From an uncultured Collinsella sp. (lineage in GTDB: Bacteria; Actinomycetota; Coriobacteriia; Coriobacteriales; Coriobacteriaceae), in contig CABURU010000003.1 in NCBI GenBank assembly GCA_902494085.1, positions 90,034 through 154,033 of the forward strand: 64,000 bases of DNA, read 5' to 3'. A program made the translations under genes and the position numbers. The notes beneath the pieces were generated by a model. The model was not told the DNA's origin and made no database searches. It saw nothing but the letters and a program-made list of their open reading frames with translations. Positions 26,494 to 34,954 of this stretch are shown here, in pieces (positions within the stretch are counted from its first letter, which is position 1; every line of letters starts with the position of its first letter).

Positions 26494-27873
26494 ATGGATA
26501 CTCAGACCCCAACATATTCCGATGACGAGCTGACCGCAGCGCTTGCCGAGCACCTGGCGTCGCTCGATCGCGACGACAGCTATCGTGTGGAGCGTGTACT
26601 TAAGCACTCGTCCGTTGAAACAACCGAGCTCGTGTACTTTGAAGGAACCGGCGGTGGTTCGCTCGGCCCCTTTGTCCGCAAACGCATTGATGCTTCGGCT
26701 CAAATCGGCGGGGCATACGAGCGTCTGTTTGCCGCTCAGCGGGCAGGCAGGCGTTTTGAGCACCTGCCCAGAATCGTCGATTGTCGTCGTGTGGGCGACG
26801 AGCTCAACGTGGTTATGGAATACATCGAAGGGGAGACGCTCGGGGCGCTGGTGGACCGTCTGGGAGCCACCCCCGATTATGCGCGTGAATTGTATCCTGC
26901 ACTATGCGATGCCGTGGGCGAGCTCCACGCCGGTTTTGCAATGGCGGGGGAGACGTCGGCGCCGGTGATCCATCGCGACCTCAAACCGTCGAATATCATC
27001 GTGACGGGTGCCAACTATACGTCTGATGACGGCCTGACGTTTTCGTCGCTGGTGATTATCGACTTGGGGATCGCGCGCGTATGGCGCGATGGCGCCGATG
27101 CCGACACCGTCAAGTTTGGCACGCGACCCTATGCGCCGCCCGAGCAGTATGGGTTTGGGCAGACGAGTGTGCGCAGCGACGTCTACGCACTTGGCGCCCT
27201 GTTGTTCTTCTGCTTGACGGGAGTCGACCCTAAACCAGGGCTCGACATGCGCGAGCAATGCGAGGCGCGTGGCATTCCCACTCCACTTGCCGATGCCGTC
27301 TGCATGTCGATGGCGCTCGACCCGGCCAAGCGTTTTGCGAGTGCAGAGGCATTGGGACGGGCGACGCGCGCGGCATACGACCTGAGTCGCCCCGTGCGGC
27401 CTTCTACACCTGCGCCTGTCCGTACTCCGGCCTCGGAGACGGTGTTGACGCTCCAAGGGCTCCAGAACCCCGCAGGGCTTCCTAGGCCTGCCGCCTCCGC
27501 TGCATGCGGTCTGCTCTCTCGCGTTCCGGAGTCTCTGGGGCGCATTTGGAATACGCTTGTCTGCTTCTCGCTACTTGTGTTCTTTGCCGGAAGTCACTTT
27601 GCCGTCTTTCACCCCACGGGAGCAAACCAAAGCTACCCGACGTGGCTTCTCATAATCGAGTATTTTTTCTTTGTCGATGGCCTTATGGTGCTTATGCATT
27701 TTGCGCTACTCGATAAGCGCCGTCTTCGTCGGCGATTCGCGCTGTTCGACAGCTATCGCGGCAAGAAACTCGCGAAACTCTGGCTCAAGGCATTGGGTGT
27801 GCTGCTCCTATGCATGATCGTCATAGTCGCGGTTGCCAATGCGACCGGCGTCGTCGATACCTCCGCTACCTAA
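26494..27873 (+). CDS. Hanks-type Ser/Thr protein kinase with C-terminal membrane segments
   Basis: The kinase domain spans roughly residues 15-300. It shows VVMEYIEGETLGALV (hinge), HRDLKPSNIIV (catalytic loop), IIDLGIARV (DLG in place of DFG), GTRPYAPPEQYG (activation/APE region) and RSDVYALGALLFF. A Pro-rich linker follows, then two or three hydrophobic segments (SLLVFFAGSHFAVF; LIIEYFFFVDGLMVL; LKALGVLLLCMIVIV). It is thus a membrane-anchored kinase without PASTA repeats. Start choice is uncertain: ATGs at 26482, 26485 and 26494. TATGAT at 26481-26486 could be a -10 box, which would make the mRNA nearly leaderless from 26494. Confidence 0.85.
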   Translation: MDTQTPTYSDDELTAALAEHLASLDRDDSYRVERVLKHSSVETTELVYFEGTGGGSLGPFVRKRIDASAQIGGAYERLFAAQRAGRRFEHLPRIVDCRRVGDELNVVMEYIEGETLGALVDRLGATPDYARELYPALCDAVGELHAGFAMAGETSAPVIHRDLKPSNIIVTGANYTSDDGLTFSSLVIIDLGIARVWRDGADADTVKFGTRPYAPPEQYGFGQTSVRSDVYALGALLFFCLTGVDPKPGLDMREQCEARGIPTPLADAVCMSMALDPAKRFASAEALGRATRAAYDLSRPVRPSTPAPVRTPASETVLTLQGLQNPAGLPRPAASAACGLLSRVPESLGRIWNTLVCFSLLVFFAGSHFAVFHPTGANQSYPTWLLIIEYFFFVDGLMVLMHFALLDKRRLRRRFALFDSYRGKKLAKLWLKALGVLLLCMIVIVAVANATGVVDTSAT

Positions 27874-27877
27874 AAGA

Positions 27878-27900
27878 AAAGGGCCCCATTGGGGCCCTTT
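27878..27900. terminator. Bidirectional terminator
   Basis: AAAGGGCCCC-ATT-GGGGCCCTTT is a perfect 10-bp stem between convergent genes, with T-rich sequence on both exits. Confidence 0.9.
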
Positions 27901-27910
27901 GCAGTTGCAC

Positions 27911-29044
27911 CTAGATGCGGTTCATCTGAGCGGCGACTTTGTTGTACCAGTCCTGCCACGTGGGCGGGCAGTACTTTTTGGCCGCTGCCGGGGTAAGGGT
28001 GGAGCCGTAGTTGGCGCCCAGATAGGCAACGTGAGCGGAGATGCCCTCGCTCCAGCTGCCAAAGCTGCGCCAACCGCCGCCACGGGCACTCCAGCCCCAG
28101 GCGTTGTAAGAATTGGCGCAATAAGCACCCTTGGTGCTCTCGATGCAGGCGATGGCGGGGGACCAACGGGGGTCGACACCGGTATTCCAAGCGGCGACGG
28201 CAAAGTTATAGCCCTGGCCTGCCATGGGGGAGCCGGCGAGATAATTGTCGATGCGGCTCGTCCACTCATTAATGAACGAATCGTAATCGGAGCTACCGGT
28301 ATTGGCGTTGTTCACCGTGGTGTCGATGGTGGTGTTGGTGTTGGTGGCCTGGCTGCTGGAATTGCTGCCGCTTACGCCCTCGCCCGAGAGCTTCTCGGCG
28401 GCAGCGGCCTTATCGGCCTCAAGCTTGGCAAGCTCGGCGGCATTTTCCTGCTCGGCTTTTGCCTGTGCCTCGCTGCGGAGCTGCTGGGCCTGAGCCAACG
28501 CATCCTCGGCGTTTTTCTGCTCTGCCTCAAGCTGAGACTTGGCCTGCTGGAGCTCAGCCTTGTTCTGCTCGAGTTCGGTTTGCATGTTATTGAGCTGTTC
28601 GATCTCGTCGACGCTCGAGCTCGTGATCTGGTTGGTGTATTTGCAGGTCGTGATGAACTCACCCAGGCTCTGCGCGTTGACCAGGAAGCTCACGATGGGG
28701 TTGGTGCCCTTCTGATACTTGTAAAGATCGCGCATGGCGGAGCTTGCCTTGGCCTGCTGCTCGGGAAGCTTAGCCTCGATTTCCTCGATGCTTGCCTCAT
28801 TGGAGTCAATCTGCTTTTGCAGGTCATCGAGTTTGGTGCGGGCGTCGTTGTAGGCGCTCGTGGCGGCTTCGATCTTCTGCTGGGCTGCGGAAAGCTGGTC
28901 CTGCGTTGCCTGCGAGGCGGCATACGCCGCAACGGGGGAGAGCATCGGCGTGGCCGTCAGCGCAACGGCGAGCGCGGCGCTCGTGATGATACGAGCCGGC
29001 TTCGACGCAATGAGCGCTGCGGCGCGATGATTCGAATGCTGCAT
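27911..29044 (-). CDS. Secreted coiled-coil protein with C-terminal lysozyme-like domain
   Basis: The 377-residue protein has an N-terminal signal peptide (hydrophobic SAALAVALTATPMLSPVAAYA). About 180 residues of coiled coil follow (repeats rich in Gln, Ala, Glu, Lys), as in peptidoglycan-hydrolase and PcsB-like proteins. After an Asn/Thr/Ser linker comes a C-terminal domain with AAWNTGVDPRWSPAIACIESTKGAYC and NAWGWSARGGGWRSFGSW. These look like a transglycosylase/glucosaminidase fold with a candidate catalytic Glu in CIES. It probably cleaves peptidoglycan. GAGGG precedes ATG 29044; a TTG 15 bp upstream is less likely. Confidence 0.75.
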   Translation of the reverse strand: MQHSNHRAAALIASKPARIITSAALAVALTATPMLSPVAAYAASQATQDQLSAAQQKIEAATSAYNDARTKLDDLQKQIDSNEASIEEIEAKLPEQQAKASSAMRDLYKYQKGTNPIVSFLVNAQSLGEFITTCKYTNQITSSSVDEIEQLNNMQTELEQNKAELQQAKSQLEAEQKNAEDALAQAQQLRSEAQAKAEQENAAELAKLEADKAAAAEKLSGEGVSGSNSSSQATNTNTTIDTTVNNANTGSSDYDSFINEWTSRIDNYLAGSPMAGQGYNFAVAAWNTGVDPRWSPAIACIESTKGAYCANSYNAWGWSARGGGWRSFGSWSEGISAHVAYLGANYGSTLTPAAAKKYCPPTWQDWYNKVAAQMNRI

Positions 29045-29107
29045 CCAGTCCCTCTGCAATCAATCGTAGGTTATGGTTCGAACGGTATTCTACTACTGCT
29101 TTCGACC

Positions 29108-29151
29108 TCAACTTGAACCTTAAAGGTTCCAAAGGGTCAAGTTGAACTTGA
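29108..29151. promoter_or_regulatory. Cluster of palindromes in the lytic gene leader
   Basis: TCAAGTT-G-AACTTGA (29137-29151) and AACCTT-A-AAGGTT (29116-29128) are perfect palindromes. TCAACTTGA at 29108 pairs with TCAAGTTGA at 29137. They lie 64-107 bp upstream of the minus-strand lytic gene. Operator sites or a folded leader are both possible. Further pairing (TTACAG/AGCCC with GGGCTGTAA near 29213-29252) extends toward the MOSC gene. Confidence 0.4.
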
Positions 29152-29278
29152 GGCTTTGGCTTTGACCTGCAGTTATGATGAATTGTTGAGAAACCATAGA
29201 GTTCAACTTTAACGTTACAGAGCCCTGTTTGAGAGGTGTTTTGGGCTGTAAAAGCTATCTCAACGTGGGGTTTTACAA

Positions 29279-29911
29279 CTACAGCGTGCCCTCCTGACGA
29301 GCCCGCTCAATCTCTTCGAGGGCCTCGGCAGGGGTGAACGAGCAGGTGCCGTCGCCGAACTTGACCACCTGGATGTCGTCGCCGATATGGACCTCTCCGC
29401 CCTTTAGTACCACGCCAAAAACGCCCTCGTGGGGAAAGATGCAGTCGCCGGCGAGATAGTAGATGGCACAGCGTGTGTGGCAGACCTTGCCGATTTGGCT
29501 GATTTCGACAAGCACCTCGCTGCCAAGCTTGAGCTGCGTGCCCAAGGGGAGCGAGAGTAGATTGATGCCTTGCGTGGTGAAGTTCTCCCCAAAGTCACCC
29601 TCGTGCACATCGAGCCCGCGCTCCTGCGCCGTCTGGATGGACTCTGCAGCTAAAAAGGAAACCTGGCGGTGCCAATGCCCGGCGTGTGCGTCGGAGGCGA
29701 GGCCAAATTGCTCTATAACGGTGTCGTGTCCATCGGCGACGGGCGACTTGCGCGTGCCCTTGTGTGTCGACGTGTTGATCGAGACGATGCGGGCGGGCCT
29801 GTCGTAGGCATCGTCTGCCGTGCGTAGGGGAACGGCCGTTTGTGCGCGTTCCGCCAGCTCGCGTTTCGCGGCATTGAGGATGGGGTTATCGGTCGGATGG
29901 TCTTGGGGCAC
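29279..29911 (-). CDS. MOSC domain protein
   Basis: This is a 210-residue MOSC-domain protein with VSINTSTHKGTRKSPV, GLASDAHAGHWHRQVSFLA, GDFGENFTTQGI and the conserved Cys region GKVCHTRCAIYYL. MOSC domains bind a sulfur or molybdenum cofactor ligand in MOCO-dependent proteins such as YiiM. The start is GTG 29911 with AAAGG about eight bases upstream. No molybdenum cofactor gene is next to it. Confidence 0.82.
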   Translation of the reverse strand: MPQDHPTDNPILNAAKRELAERAQTAVPLRTADDAYDRPARIVSINTSTHKGTRKSPVADGHDTVIEQFGLASDAHAGHWHRQVSFLAAESIQTAQERGLDVHEGDFGENFTTQGINLLSLPLGTQLKLGSEVLVEISQIGKVCHTRCAIYYLAGDCIFPHEGVFGVVLKGGEVHIGDDIQVVKFGDGTCSFTPAEALEEIERARQEGTL

Positions 29912-30083
29912 GTGCGCGCCTTTCGTTTGAGGATGTCAATACGCTTAATCCTACAACAATGGTAGGTTCATTGCCCATTGTCATACAACGGTGAGCGCCG
30001 TCTTCGTGCTGGCCTTCGTGCTGGACGATTACGTCGATTGCCATAGATACGGTGGAGCTTTGGGCGCCGGCGGTTTGGCACGC

Positions 30084-30089
30084 TAGAAT
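30084..30089 (+). promoter_or_regulatory. Promoter of the ATP-grasp gene
   Basis: TAGAAT lies 57 bp before the start, with TTGGGC 18 bp upstream as a possible -35. The leader holds a small GCCC/GGGC hairpin. The rest of 29912-30083 shows no gene. Confidence 0.4.
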
Positions 30090-30145
30090 AAATCAGTTGC
30101 GCAAAGACCGCCCGTTGTGTGGGCAGTTCATGATAGGAAGTTTCC

Positions 30146-31402
30146 ATGGCATTGCAGTTTACAGAGCGCGAGTTCATTCCCGTGCTGCTCGGTGGCGACA
30201 TCAACGCCTATTCGGTGGCGCGCGCCTTTTACGAGGAGTACCAGGTCAAGAGCCTGGTCTTTGGCAAGTACCAGACGGGTCCCGCGTACCGCAGCCAGAT
30301 TATCGACTACACGCCCAACGTGGATATCGATACCATGCCCGTGATGCTCAAAACCGTCAACGGCATTGCCCAAGCGCATGCCGATAAGACGATTGTCCTT
30401 GTGGGCTGTGGCGATAACTATGTTGCCCTCGTGGCTCAGGCCAAGGATGCCCATGAGTTGGCGGATAACATCGTCGCGCCTTACGCTCCCTACAGCATGC
30501 TTGAGCAGTGTCAGAAGAAGGAGATCTTCTACGAGCTGTGCGAGAAGCATGGCGTGCCCTATCCGCATACCTTTACCTTCACCATGGCGATGCTGAACGC
30601 CCAAGGCGAGGCACCTGCCGAAGTGCTCGACCAGATCGATTTTCCTTACCCGATGATCCTGAAGCCTTCCGACGGCATCATGTGGTGGCAGCACGAGTTC
30701 GAGGGCCAGAAAAAGGCCTATGAGATTGCCGACCGTGCCGAGCTGGAACAGGTCATTCGCGACTCGTATGCCAGCGGCTACACCGACGATCTGATCTTGC
30801 AGGATCGCGTGCCCGGCAACGACGAGTACATGCGCGTACTCACCAGCTATTCCGACCGCAACGGCAAGGTCCGCATGATGTGCCTGGGTCACGTGCTGCT
30901 CGAGGAGCATCAGCCTCACGGTGTCGGCAACCACGCCTGTATCATCACTGAGCCCAATGACGAGCTCATGGGCGGCGTGCGCAAGTTGCTCGAGGACCTT
31001 CACTTTGTGGGCTATTCCAACTTTGACGTTAAGTACGACGAGCGCGACGGCTCGTTTAAGTTCTTCGATTTCAACACGCGCCAGGGCCGCAGCAACTACT
31101 ACGTTACCAACAGCGGCTTTAACGTTGCCAAGTATGTGGTGGATGAGTATGTGTTCAACCGTCCGTTTGAGCCGGAGTTTGTGACGGCTCAGGACGAGGC
31201 CCTGTGGATGGTCGTCCCCATGTGCGTCGTCGACAAGTACGTCAAGGATCCCGAGCTGCGCGCTAAGGTGCATCGCCTGGACAAGGAAGGCAAGGGCGCC
31301 GACCCTTCGTTTATGAAGGGCGACTTTGTCTTTAACCGCTGGCTGCGCATGTGGCACACCAAGCTGCGCCACTTTAAGCTGTTCAAGACGTATTACAAGT
31401 AG
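30146..31402 (+). CDS. ATP-grasp ligase, D-aspartate ligase-like
   Basis: The 418-residue protein opens FIPVLLGGDINAYSVARAF. It contains YPMILKPSDGIMW (ATP-binding Lys), LILQDRVPGNDEYMRVL, MMCLGHVLLEE and FKFFDFNTRQGRSNYYV (metal Glu/Asn region). This series closely follows Aslfm of Enterococcus faecium, which adds D-aspartate to the stem Lys/Orn of peptidoglycan precursors with ATP. The next gene is an aspartate racemase, which would supply D-Asp. I therefore read the pair as the cross-bridge module. Acceptor identity (Lys or Orn) cannot be read from this sequence. Confidence 0.82.
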   Translation: MALQFTEREFIPVLLGGDINAYSVARAFYEEYQVKSLVFGKYQTGPAYRSQIIDYTPNVDIDTMPVMLKTVNGIAQAHADKTIVLVGCGDNYVALVAQAKDAHELADNIVAPYAPYSMLEQCQKKEIFYELCEKHGVPYPHTFTFTMAMLNAQGEAPAEVLDQIDFPYPMILKPSDGIMWWQHEFEGQKKAYEIADRAELEQVIRDSYASGYTDDLILQDRVPGNDEYMRVLTSYSDRNGKVRMMCLGHVLLEEHQPHGVGNHACIITEPNDELMGGVRKLLEDLHFVGYSNFDVKYDERDGSFKFFDFNTRQGRSNYYVTNSGFNVAKYVVDEYVFNRPFEPEFVTAQDEALWMVVPMCVVDKYVKDPELRAKVHRLDKEGKGADPSFMKGDFVFNRWLRMWHTKLRHFKLFKTYYK

Positions 31403-31444
31403 ATGAGCGCGGCGCCCGTCCGGTTTGCATCGGGCGGGCGCGGG

Positions 31445-31450
31445 TATGAT
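31445..31450 (+). promoter_or_regulatory. Possible -10 box of the racemase gene
   Basis: TATGAT lies 37 bp upstream of the racemase start, after a GCCCG/CGGGC stem-loop at about 31415-31437. No convincing -35 is seen. The gene may also be read from the ligase promoter. Confidence 0.35.
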
Positions 31451-31486
31451 ACGCGCAATTGCGCAAGCGTCACCAAGGAGGCGGCG

Positions 31487-32233
31487 ATGGAAAAGCTGGG
31501 AGTTATCGGCGGCATGGGCGCCGAGGCCACGTCGTATTACTACGACCAGGTGGTGCGTCATACGGCTGCTGCCTGCGATCAGGAACATATCGACATGGTG
31601 GTGCTCTCCAAGTCGACCATGCCCGACCGCACGTTGGCCATTAAGACCGGCGAGCATGCCAAGCTGCTGGCGACCATGAAAGAGTGTGCCCAGGCACTCG
31701 AGTCGCTGGGCTGTGCGCACATTGCCATTCCCTGCAACACGTCGCACTACTTCTACGACCAGATCCAGTCGTTTACGAAGGTGCCGATTATCCACATGCC
31801 GCGTGAGTCGGTGCGCTATGCTCTGGCCGGTGCGGTGATGGGGGAGTGCGAGTTCGACCCCAACCTGAGTATGCCGGCCGAGCCGGTGCACAAGATTGGC
31901 ATCATGGGCACCGACGGAACCGTGGGCGCGGGTGTCTACGGCCGCGAATGTAAGGCTGCGGGTGTTGAGGTTGTCTATCCCAGCGAGAAACGTCAGAACG
32001 ATGTGATGTCGCTTATCTACGATGATGTGAAGGCCGGACGTGAGCCCGATATGGATAAGTTCGACCGCGTGATGTGGGAGTTCGCCCGTAGCGGCTGCGA
32101 CCGCGTCATTCTGGCCTGCACCGAGCTCTCGGTGTTGCAAAAGTACCGAGAGATGCCCGAGATCACCCTCGACGCCATGGATGTCCTGGTGCGCGAATCC
32201 ATCATCCGTAGCGGCGCTCCCTACCGCCTCTAG
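31487..32233 (+). CDS. racD: Aspartate/glutamate racemase family protein
   Basis: The 248-residue protein begins LGVIGGMGAEATSYYYDQV and has the two catalytic cysteines expected of PLP-independent racemases, in IPCNTSHYF and ILACTELSVL. With a D-aspartate ligase immediately upstream (84 bp gap), aspartate racemase is the likely activity. AAGGAGG at 31475-31481 sets the ATG at 31487. A strong terminator follows at 32293. Confidence 0.85.
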   Translation: MEKLGVIGGMGAEATSYYYDQVVRHTAAACDQEHIDMVVLSKSTMPDRTLAIKTGEHAKLLATMKECAQALESLGCAHIAIPCNTSHYFYDQIQSFTKVPIIHMPRESVRYALAGAVMGECEFDPNLSMPAEPVHKIGIMGTDGTVGAGVYGRECKAAGVEVVYPSEKRQNDVMSLIYDDVKAGREPDMDKFDRVMWEFARSGCDRVILACTELSVLQKYREMPEITLDAMDVLVRESIIRSGAPYRL

Positions 32234-32238
32234 CTTCC

Positions 32239-32260
32239 GACCTGTCAAAAAGGGACAGGT
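32239..32260 (+). other. Small stem-loop after the racemase gene
   Basis: ACCTGTC and GACAGGT pair around AAAAAGG, followed by TTAATTTT. It may be a weak terminator or part of a GGGACAGG-type intergenic repeat. Confidence 0.4.
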
Positions 32261-32292
32261 TAATTTTGGTAGGTTTTATCTGGTGAAACAGT

Positions 32293-32329
32293 AAGGCCTC
32301 GGCTCGTTTGGTGCGAGCCGAGGCCTTTT
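32293..32329 (+). terminator. Terminator after the D-Asp module
   Basis: A 14-bp perfect stem AAGGCCTCGGCTCG and complement with a 7-nt loop, followed by TT. Confidence 0.9.
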
Positions 32330-32357
32330 GCGTTGGGCGGTTGCTGTCAGTGGTGAA

Positions 32358-33104
32358 CTAGAACAGGAAGCCGATGGCGATGAGGGCGATGCTGACGATG
32401 AGCACGGCGATGTCTAGGCCCTTGATGGGGTAGCGCTTGTACGAGCTGGCGCGCGTACGCAGATAGAAGCCGCGCTGTTCTGCCGCCAAGGCTGTGGCAT
32501 CGGTCTTGCCCACGCTCGAGATGAGCAGCGGCACGCACAGTGGCAGCATGAGCTTAAGCTTCTTGATGGGGTTCTTGGTGTCGTACTCGACGCCGCGTGC
32601 GGTCTGCGCCTCCATGATGGCGTTCATCTCCTGACCAAACACCGGCACAAAGCGCAGCGCCGTGGTAAAGGTGAAGGCATAGCGATACGGCACGTGCAGC
32701 ACCTCGACGCAGGCGTTGGCAAGGTCGTTGAGCTTGGTCACCATGAGCATGAGGATGAGTGGTAACGCCACACCCAGCAGGCGCAGACAGGCCTTCGATC
32801 CCGTGATGAGGCCCGTGTCGGTGATAAAGCTCCACACCACGTTGCCATCGCGCATAAAGGCCAGCTGGAGCACCAGCATGATAAGCGCGAGCGGAATCAG
32901 CAACTTGAGCAGCGAGAACAGACGGTCGACGACGCCGGCATAGGCACCCAGCGCAAGGGTGAGTGCCAAAAAGCCCAGCAGCGCCACGTAGGTGTCGGAC
33001 AAGAAGAAGCCGACGATGATGGCGGCGGCGAGGCCCAGTTTGACGACGGGGTTTAGGCGATGCAGCAGTGTATCGCCCGGCATGTAGTCGATGACGTTAA
33101 CCAC
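32358..33104 (-). CDS. ecfT: ECF transporter T component
   Basis: The 248-residue membrane protein has about six transmembrane segments. The EcfT coupling motifs are visible as AQTARGVEY and ALAAEQRGFYL (Ala-Arg-Gly type), which contact the ATPases. The start is probably GTG 33104, overlapping the ATPase stop by 8 bp, with AAGGAG ten bases upstream inside the ATPase gene. An ATG at 33137 would give a longer overlap. With the fused ATPase and the S component it forms a dedicated energy-coupling-factor uptake system. The leader of the operon suggests tryptophan as substrate. Confidence 0.85.
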   Translation of the reverse strand: MVNVIDYMPGDTLLHRLNPVVKLGLAAAIIVGFFLSDTYVALLGFLALTLALGAYAGVVDRLFSLLKLLIPLALIMLVLQLAFMRDGNVVWSFITDTGLITGSKACLRLLGVALPLILMLMVTKLNDLANACVEVLHVPYRYAFTFTTALRFVPVFGQEMNAIMEAQTARGVEYDTKNPIKKLKLMLPLCVPLLISSVGKTDATALAAEQRGFYLRTRASSYKRYPIKGLDIAVLIVSIALIAIGFLF

Positions 33105-34848
33105 GGTGGACCATCTCCTTGGTAATTCGAACGACATCGGTGACCTCGCTCACCTGCGCAAAAGCGGGCGAGACGGAAGATGCCAGACGGCGCGAGAGTT
33201 CGATGACCTGGGGCGGCTCAACGTAGGCATGCTGCATGAGTTCGATGTTCGAGAACAGCTCGTGCGTGCGGCCGCGGTCGAGGATGCGACCGTCGGCCAT
33301 TACCACAATGCGCTCGGCAAAATCCGAGACGACTTCCATATCGTGGCAGACCATGATGACGGCGCAACCGCGCTCGGCCATGGTGCGTACCGTTTCCATC
33401 ACGGTCATGCACTCGCGGTAGTCCAAGCCGCTCGTGGGCTCGTCGAGCACGACGATCTTGGGCTCAACCACTACGACGGAGGCAAGTGCCACCATTTGTC
33501 GCTGGCCACGCGAAAGCGAGAACGGTGCCTCGTCGGCGGGCAGACCAAAGCGGTCGATGACCAGCTGGGCGCGACGCAGAGCCTCGGCACGGTCCATGCC
33601 GCCCAGCTCCAAGCCAAAGGCGACCTCGTCGAGCACGGTATCCTTGCAGATCTGGCGGTCGGGGTTTTGGAAGAGCGTTGCCACTTCGCGTGCGATGCGG
33701 CTCGTGGGAACCGATGCCGTGTCCAAGCCCGTAACGCGTACGCTGCCCGATGCGGGCTTGAGCAAACCCGTGAGCAGTTTGGTGAGCGTGGTCTTGCCGG
33801 CACCGTTCTGGCCGACGATGCCCACGAGCTCGCCAGGATAGAGCGTCAGGCTAAGGTCGTGTACGGCGGCGCCGCCATTGGGATAGGCAAACTCAACATG
33901 GTCGAAGGTGAGTACGGGTTCGGCGTCCTTGGCATGAGGACGCAACGACGGTGCATGCGGGGAGCCGGCGGGCGCTTGGGCTTCGCTGACCGCGTGTGCG
34001 GGGTCGACGATGCCCGAAATCATGCGCTCGGCCTCATCGACATCCAAGCAGGGGGTACCGCTTACCAGGCCATCGGCCTCGAGACTATTGAAGATACGTG
34101 TGACGCGAGGGCAGTCGACGCCGATGGCACGGAGCTCGTCGGTATGCGCGAAGACCTCGTGTGGCTCGCCCTGCAGCGCGATTTCGCCATGGTTGAGCAC
34201 GAGCACGCGGTTGCAGTACTCCGAGAGCAGGGCGACCTTTTGCTCGACGACGACGATGGTGATTCCAAGTGCGCGGTTTGCCTCACGCAGCGTCTCGAAG
34301 ACCAACGTGGAGCTGGCGGGGTCGAGTGCCGCGGTGGGCTCGTCGAGAACCAAGACGCGCGGACGCATGGCGAGGATGGCGGCGATGGCTACCTTTTGCT
34401 TCTGTCCGCCCGAGAGGGTGGCGATCTCGCGGTCGCGCAGGTCGCTGATGCCGACGGTCTCGAGAGTTTCGCTCACGCGCTGCTCGATCTGGTCGTGGGG
34501 AACACCAAAGTTCTCGAGGCCAAAGAGCATCTCGTCCTCGACGACCGAAGCGACCATCTGCGTGTCGATATCCTGCAGCACACTGCCGACGATTTGCGAC
34601 ACGTCGGTGAGCGAGACTTCGCAGGTGTCGTGGCCGTCGACCATGACGGACCCAAAGAACGTGCCGGTGTAGTGGTGGGGCACGGCGCCCGACAGACAGG
34701 CGGCAAGCGTGGACTTGCCGGCGCCCGAGGGTCCGATGATGCCGATGAAATCTCCCTTGTTCACGCTGAGCGAGATGTGGTTGAGCGCCTGCTCGGTCTG
34801 CGTGCCATAGGAGAACGAGACATCGTCGACGTTGATGATCGTTTCCAT
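33097..34848 (-). CDS. ecfA: ECF transporter ATPase, two fused NBDs (EcfA-EcfA')
   Basis: This 583-residue protein contains two complete ABC ATPase domains. Domain 1 has GPSGAGKST, LSGGQKQKV and VLVLDEPTAALD. Domain 2 starts near 285 and has GQNGAGKTT, LSRGQRQMV (Arg for Gly in the signature) and IVVLDEPTSGLD. A linker of about 40 residues joins them. In most ECF systems the two are separate EcfA1 and EcfA2 proteins; fused forms occur. AAAGG lies five bases before the start. It is expected to power EcfT and the S component at the membrane. Confidence 0.9.
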   Translation of the reverse strand: METIINVDDVSFSYGTQTEQALNHISLSVNKGDFIGIIGPSGAGKSTLAACLSGAVPHHYTGTFFGSVMVDGHDTCEVSLTDVSQIVGSVLQDIDTQMVASVVEDEMLFGLENFGVPHDQIEQRVSETLETVGISDLRDREIATLSGGQKQKVAIAAILAMRPRVLVLDEPTAALDPASSTLVFETLREANRALGITIVVVEQKVALLSEYCNRVLVLNHGEIALQGEPHEVFAHTDELRAIGVDCPRVTRIFNSLEADGLVSGTPCLDVDEAERMISGIVDPAHAVSEAQAPAGSPHAPSLRPHAKDAEPVLTFDHVEFAYPNGGAAVHDLSLTLYPGELVGIVGQNGAGKTTLTKLLTGLLKPASGSVRVTGLDTASVPTSRIAREVATLFQNPDRQICKDTVLDEVAFGLELGGMDRAEALRRAQLVIDRFGLPADEAPFSLSRGQRQMVALASVVVVEPKIVVLDEPTSGLDYRECMTVMETVRTMAERGCAVIMVCHDMEVVSDFAERIVVMADGRILDRGRTHELFSNIELMQHAYVEPPQVIELSRRLASSVSPAFAQVSEVTDVVRITKEMVHRG

Positions 34849-34866
34849 GGATACCTTTCATAGTCA

Positions 34867-34910
34867 TTGGGGACGTTCTTTAATGACTAGTCGTTTAAGA
34901 ACGTCCCCAA
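34867..34910. repeat. 44-bp near-perfect palindrome
   Basis: TTGGGGACGTTCTT (34867-34880) and its exact complement (34897-34910) surround an almost palindromic centre with GACTAGTC. A half-copy follows at 34912-34937 (CTAGCCGTTTGGGACGGTCT). It sits between the S-component and ATPase genes and might act as an intra-operon stem. Confidence 0.6.
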
Positions 34911-34954
34911 AAGCTAGCCGTTTGGGACGGTCTTTACCGATGGGGCACTGTGGG

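Noticed and set aside
33091..34863. 590-residue open frame antisense to the ECF ATPase, and a similar 620-residue one antisense to the C69 dipeptidase (35927-37789)
   Set aside because: Both lie entirely opposite well-supported genes, with His/Asp/Gly-biased composition and no domain; antisense shadows of high-GC genes.
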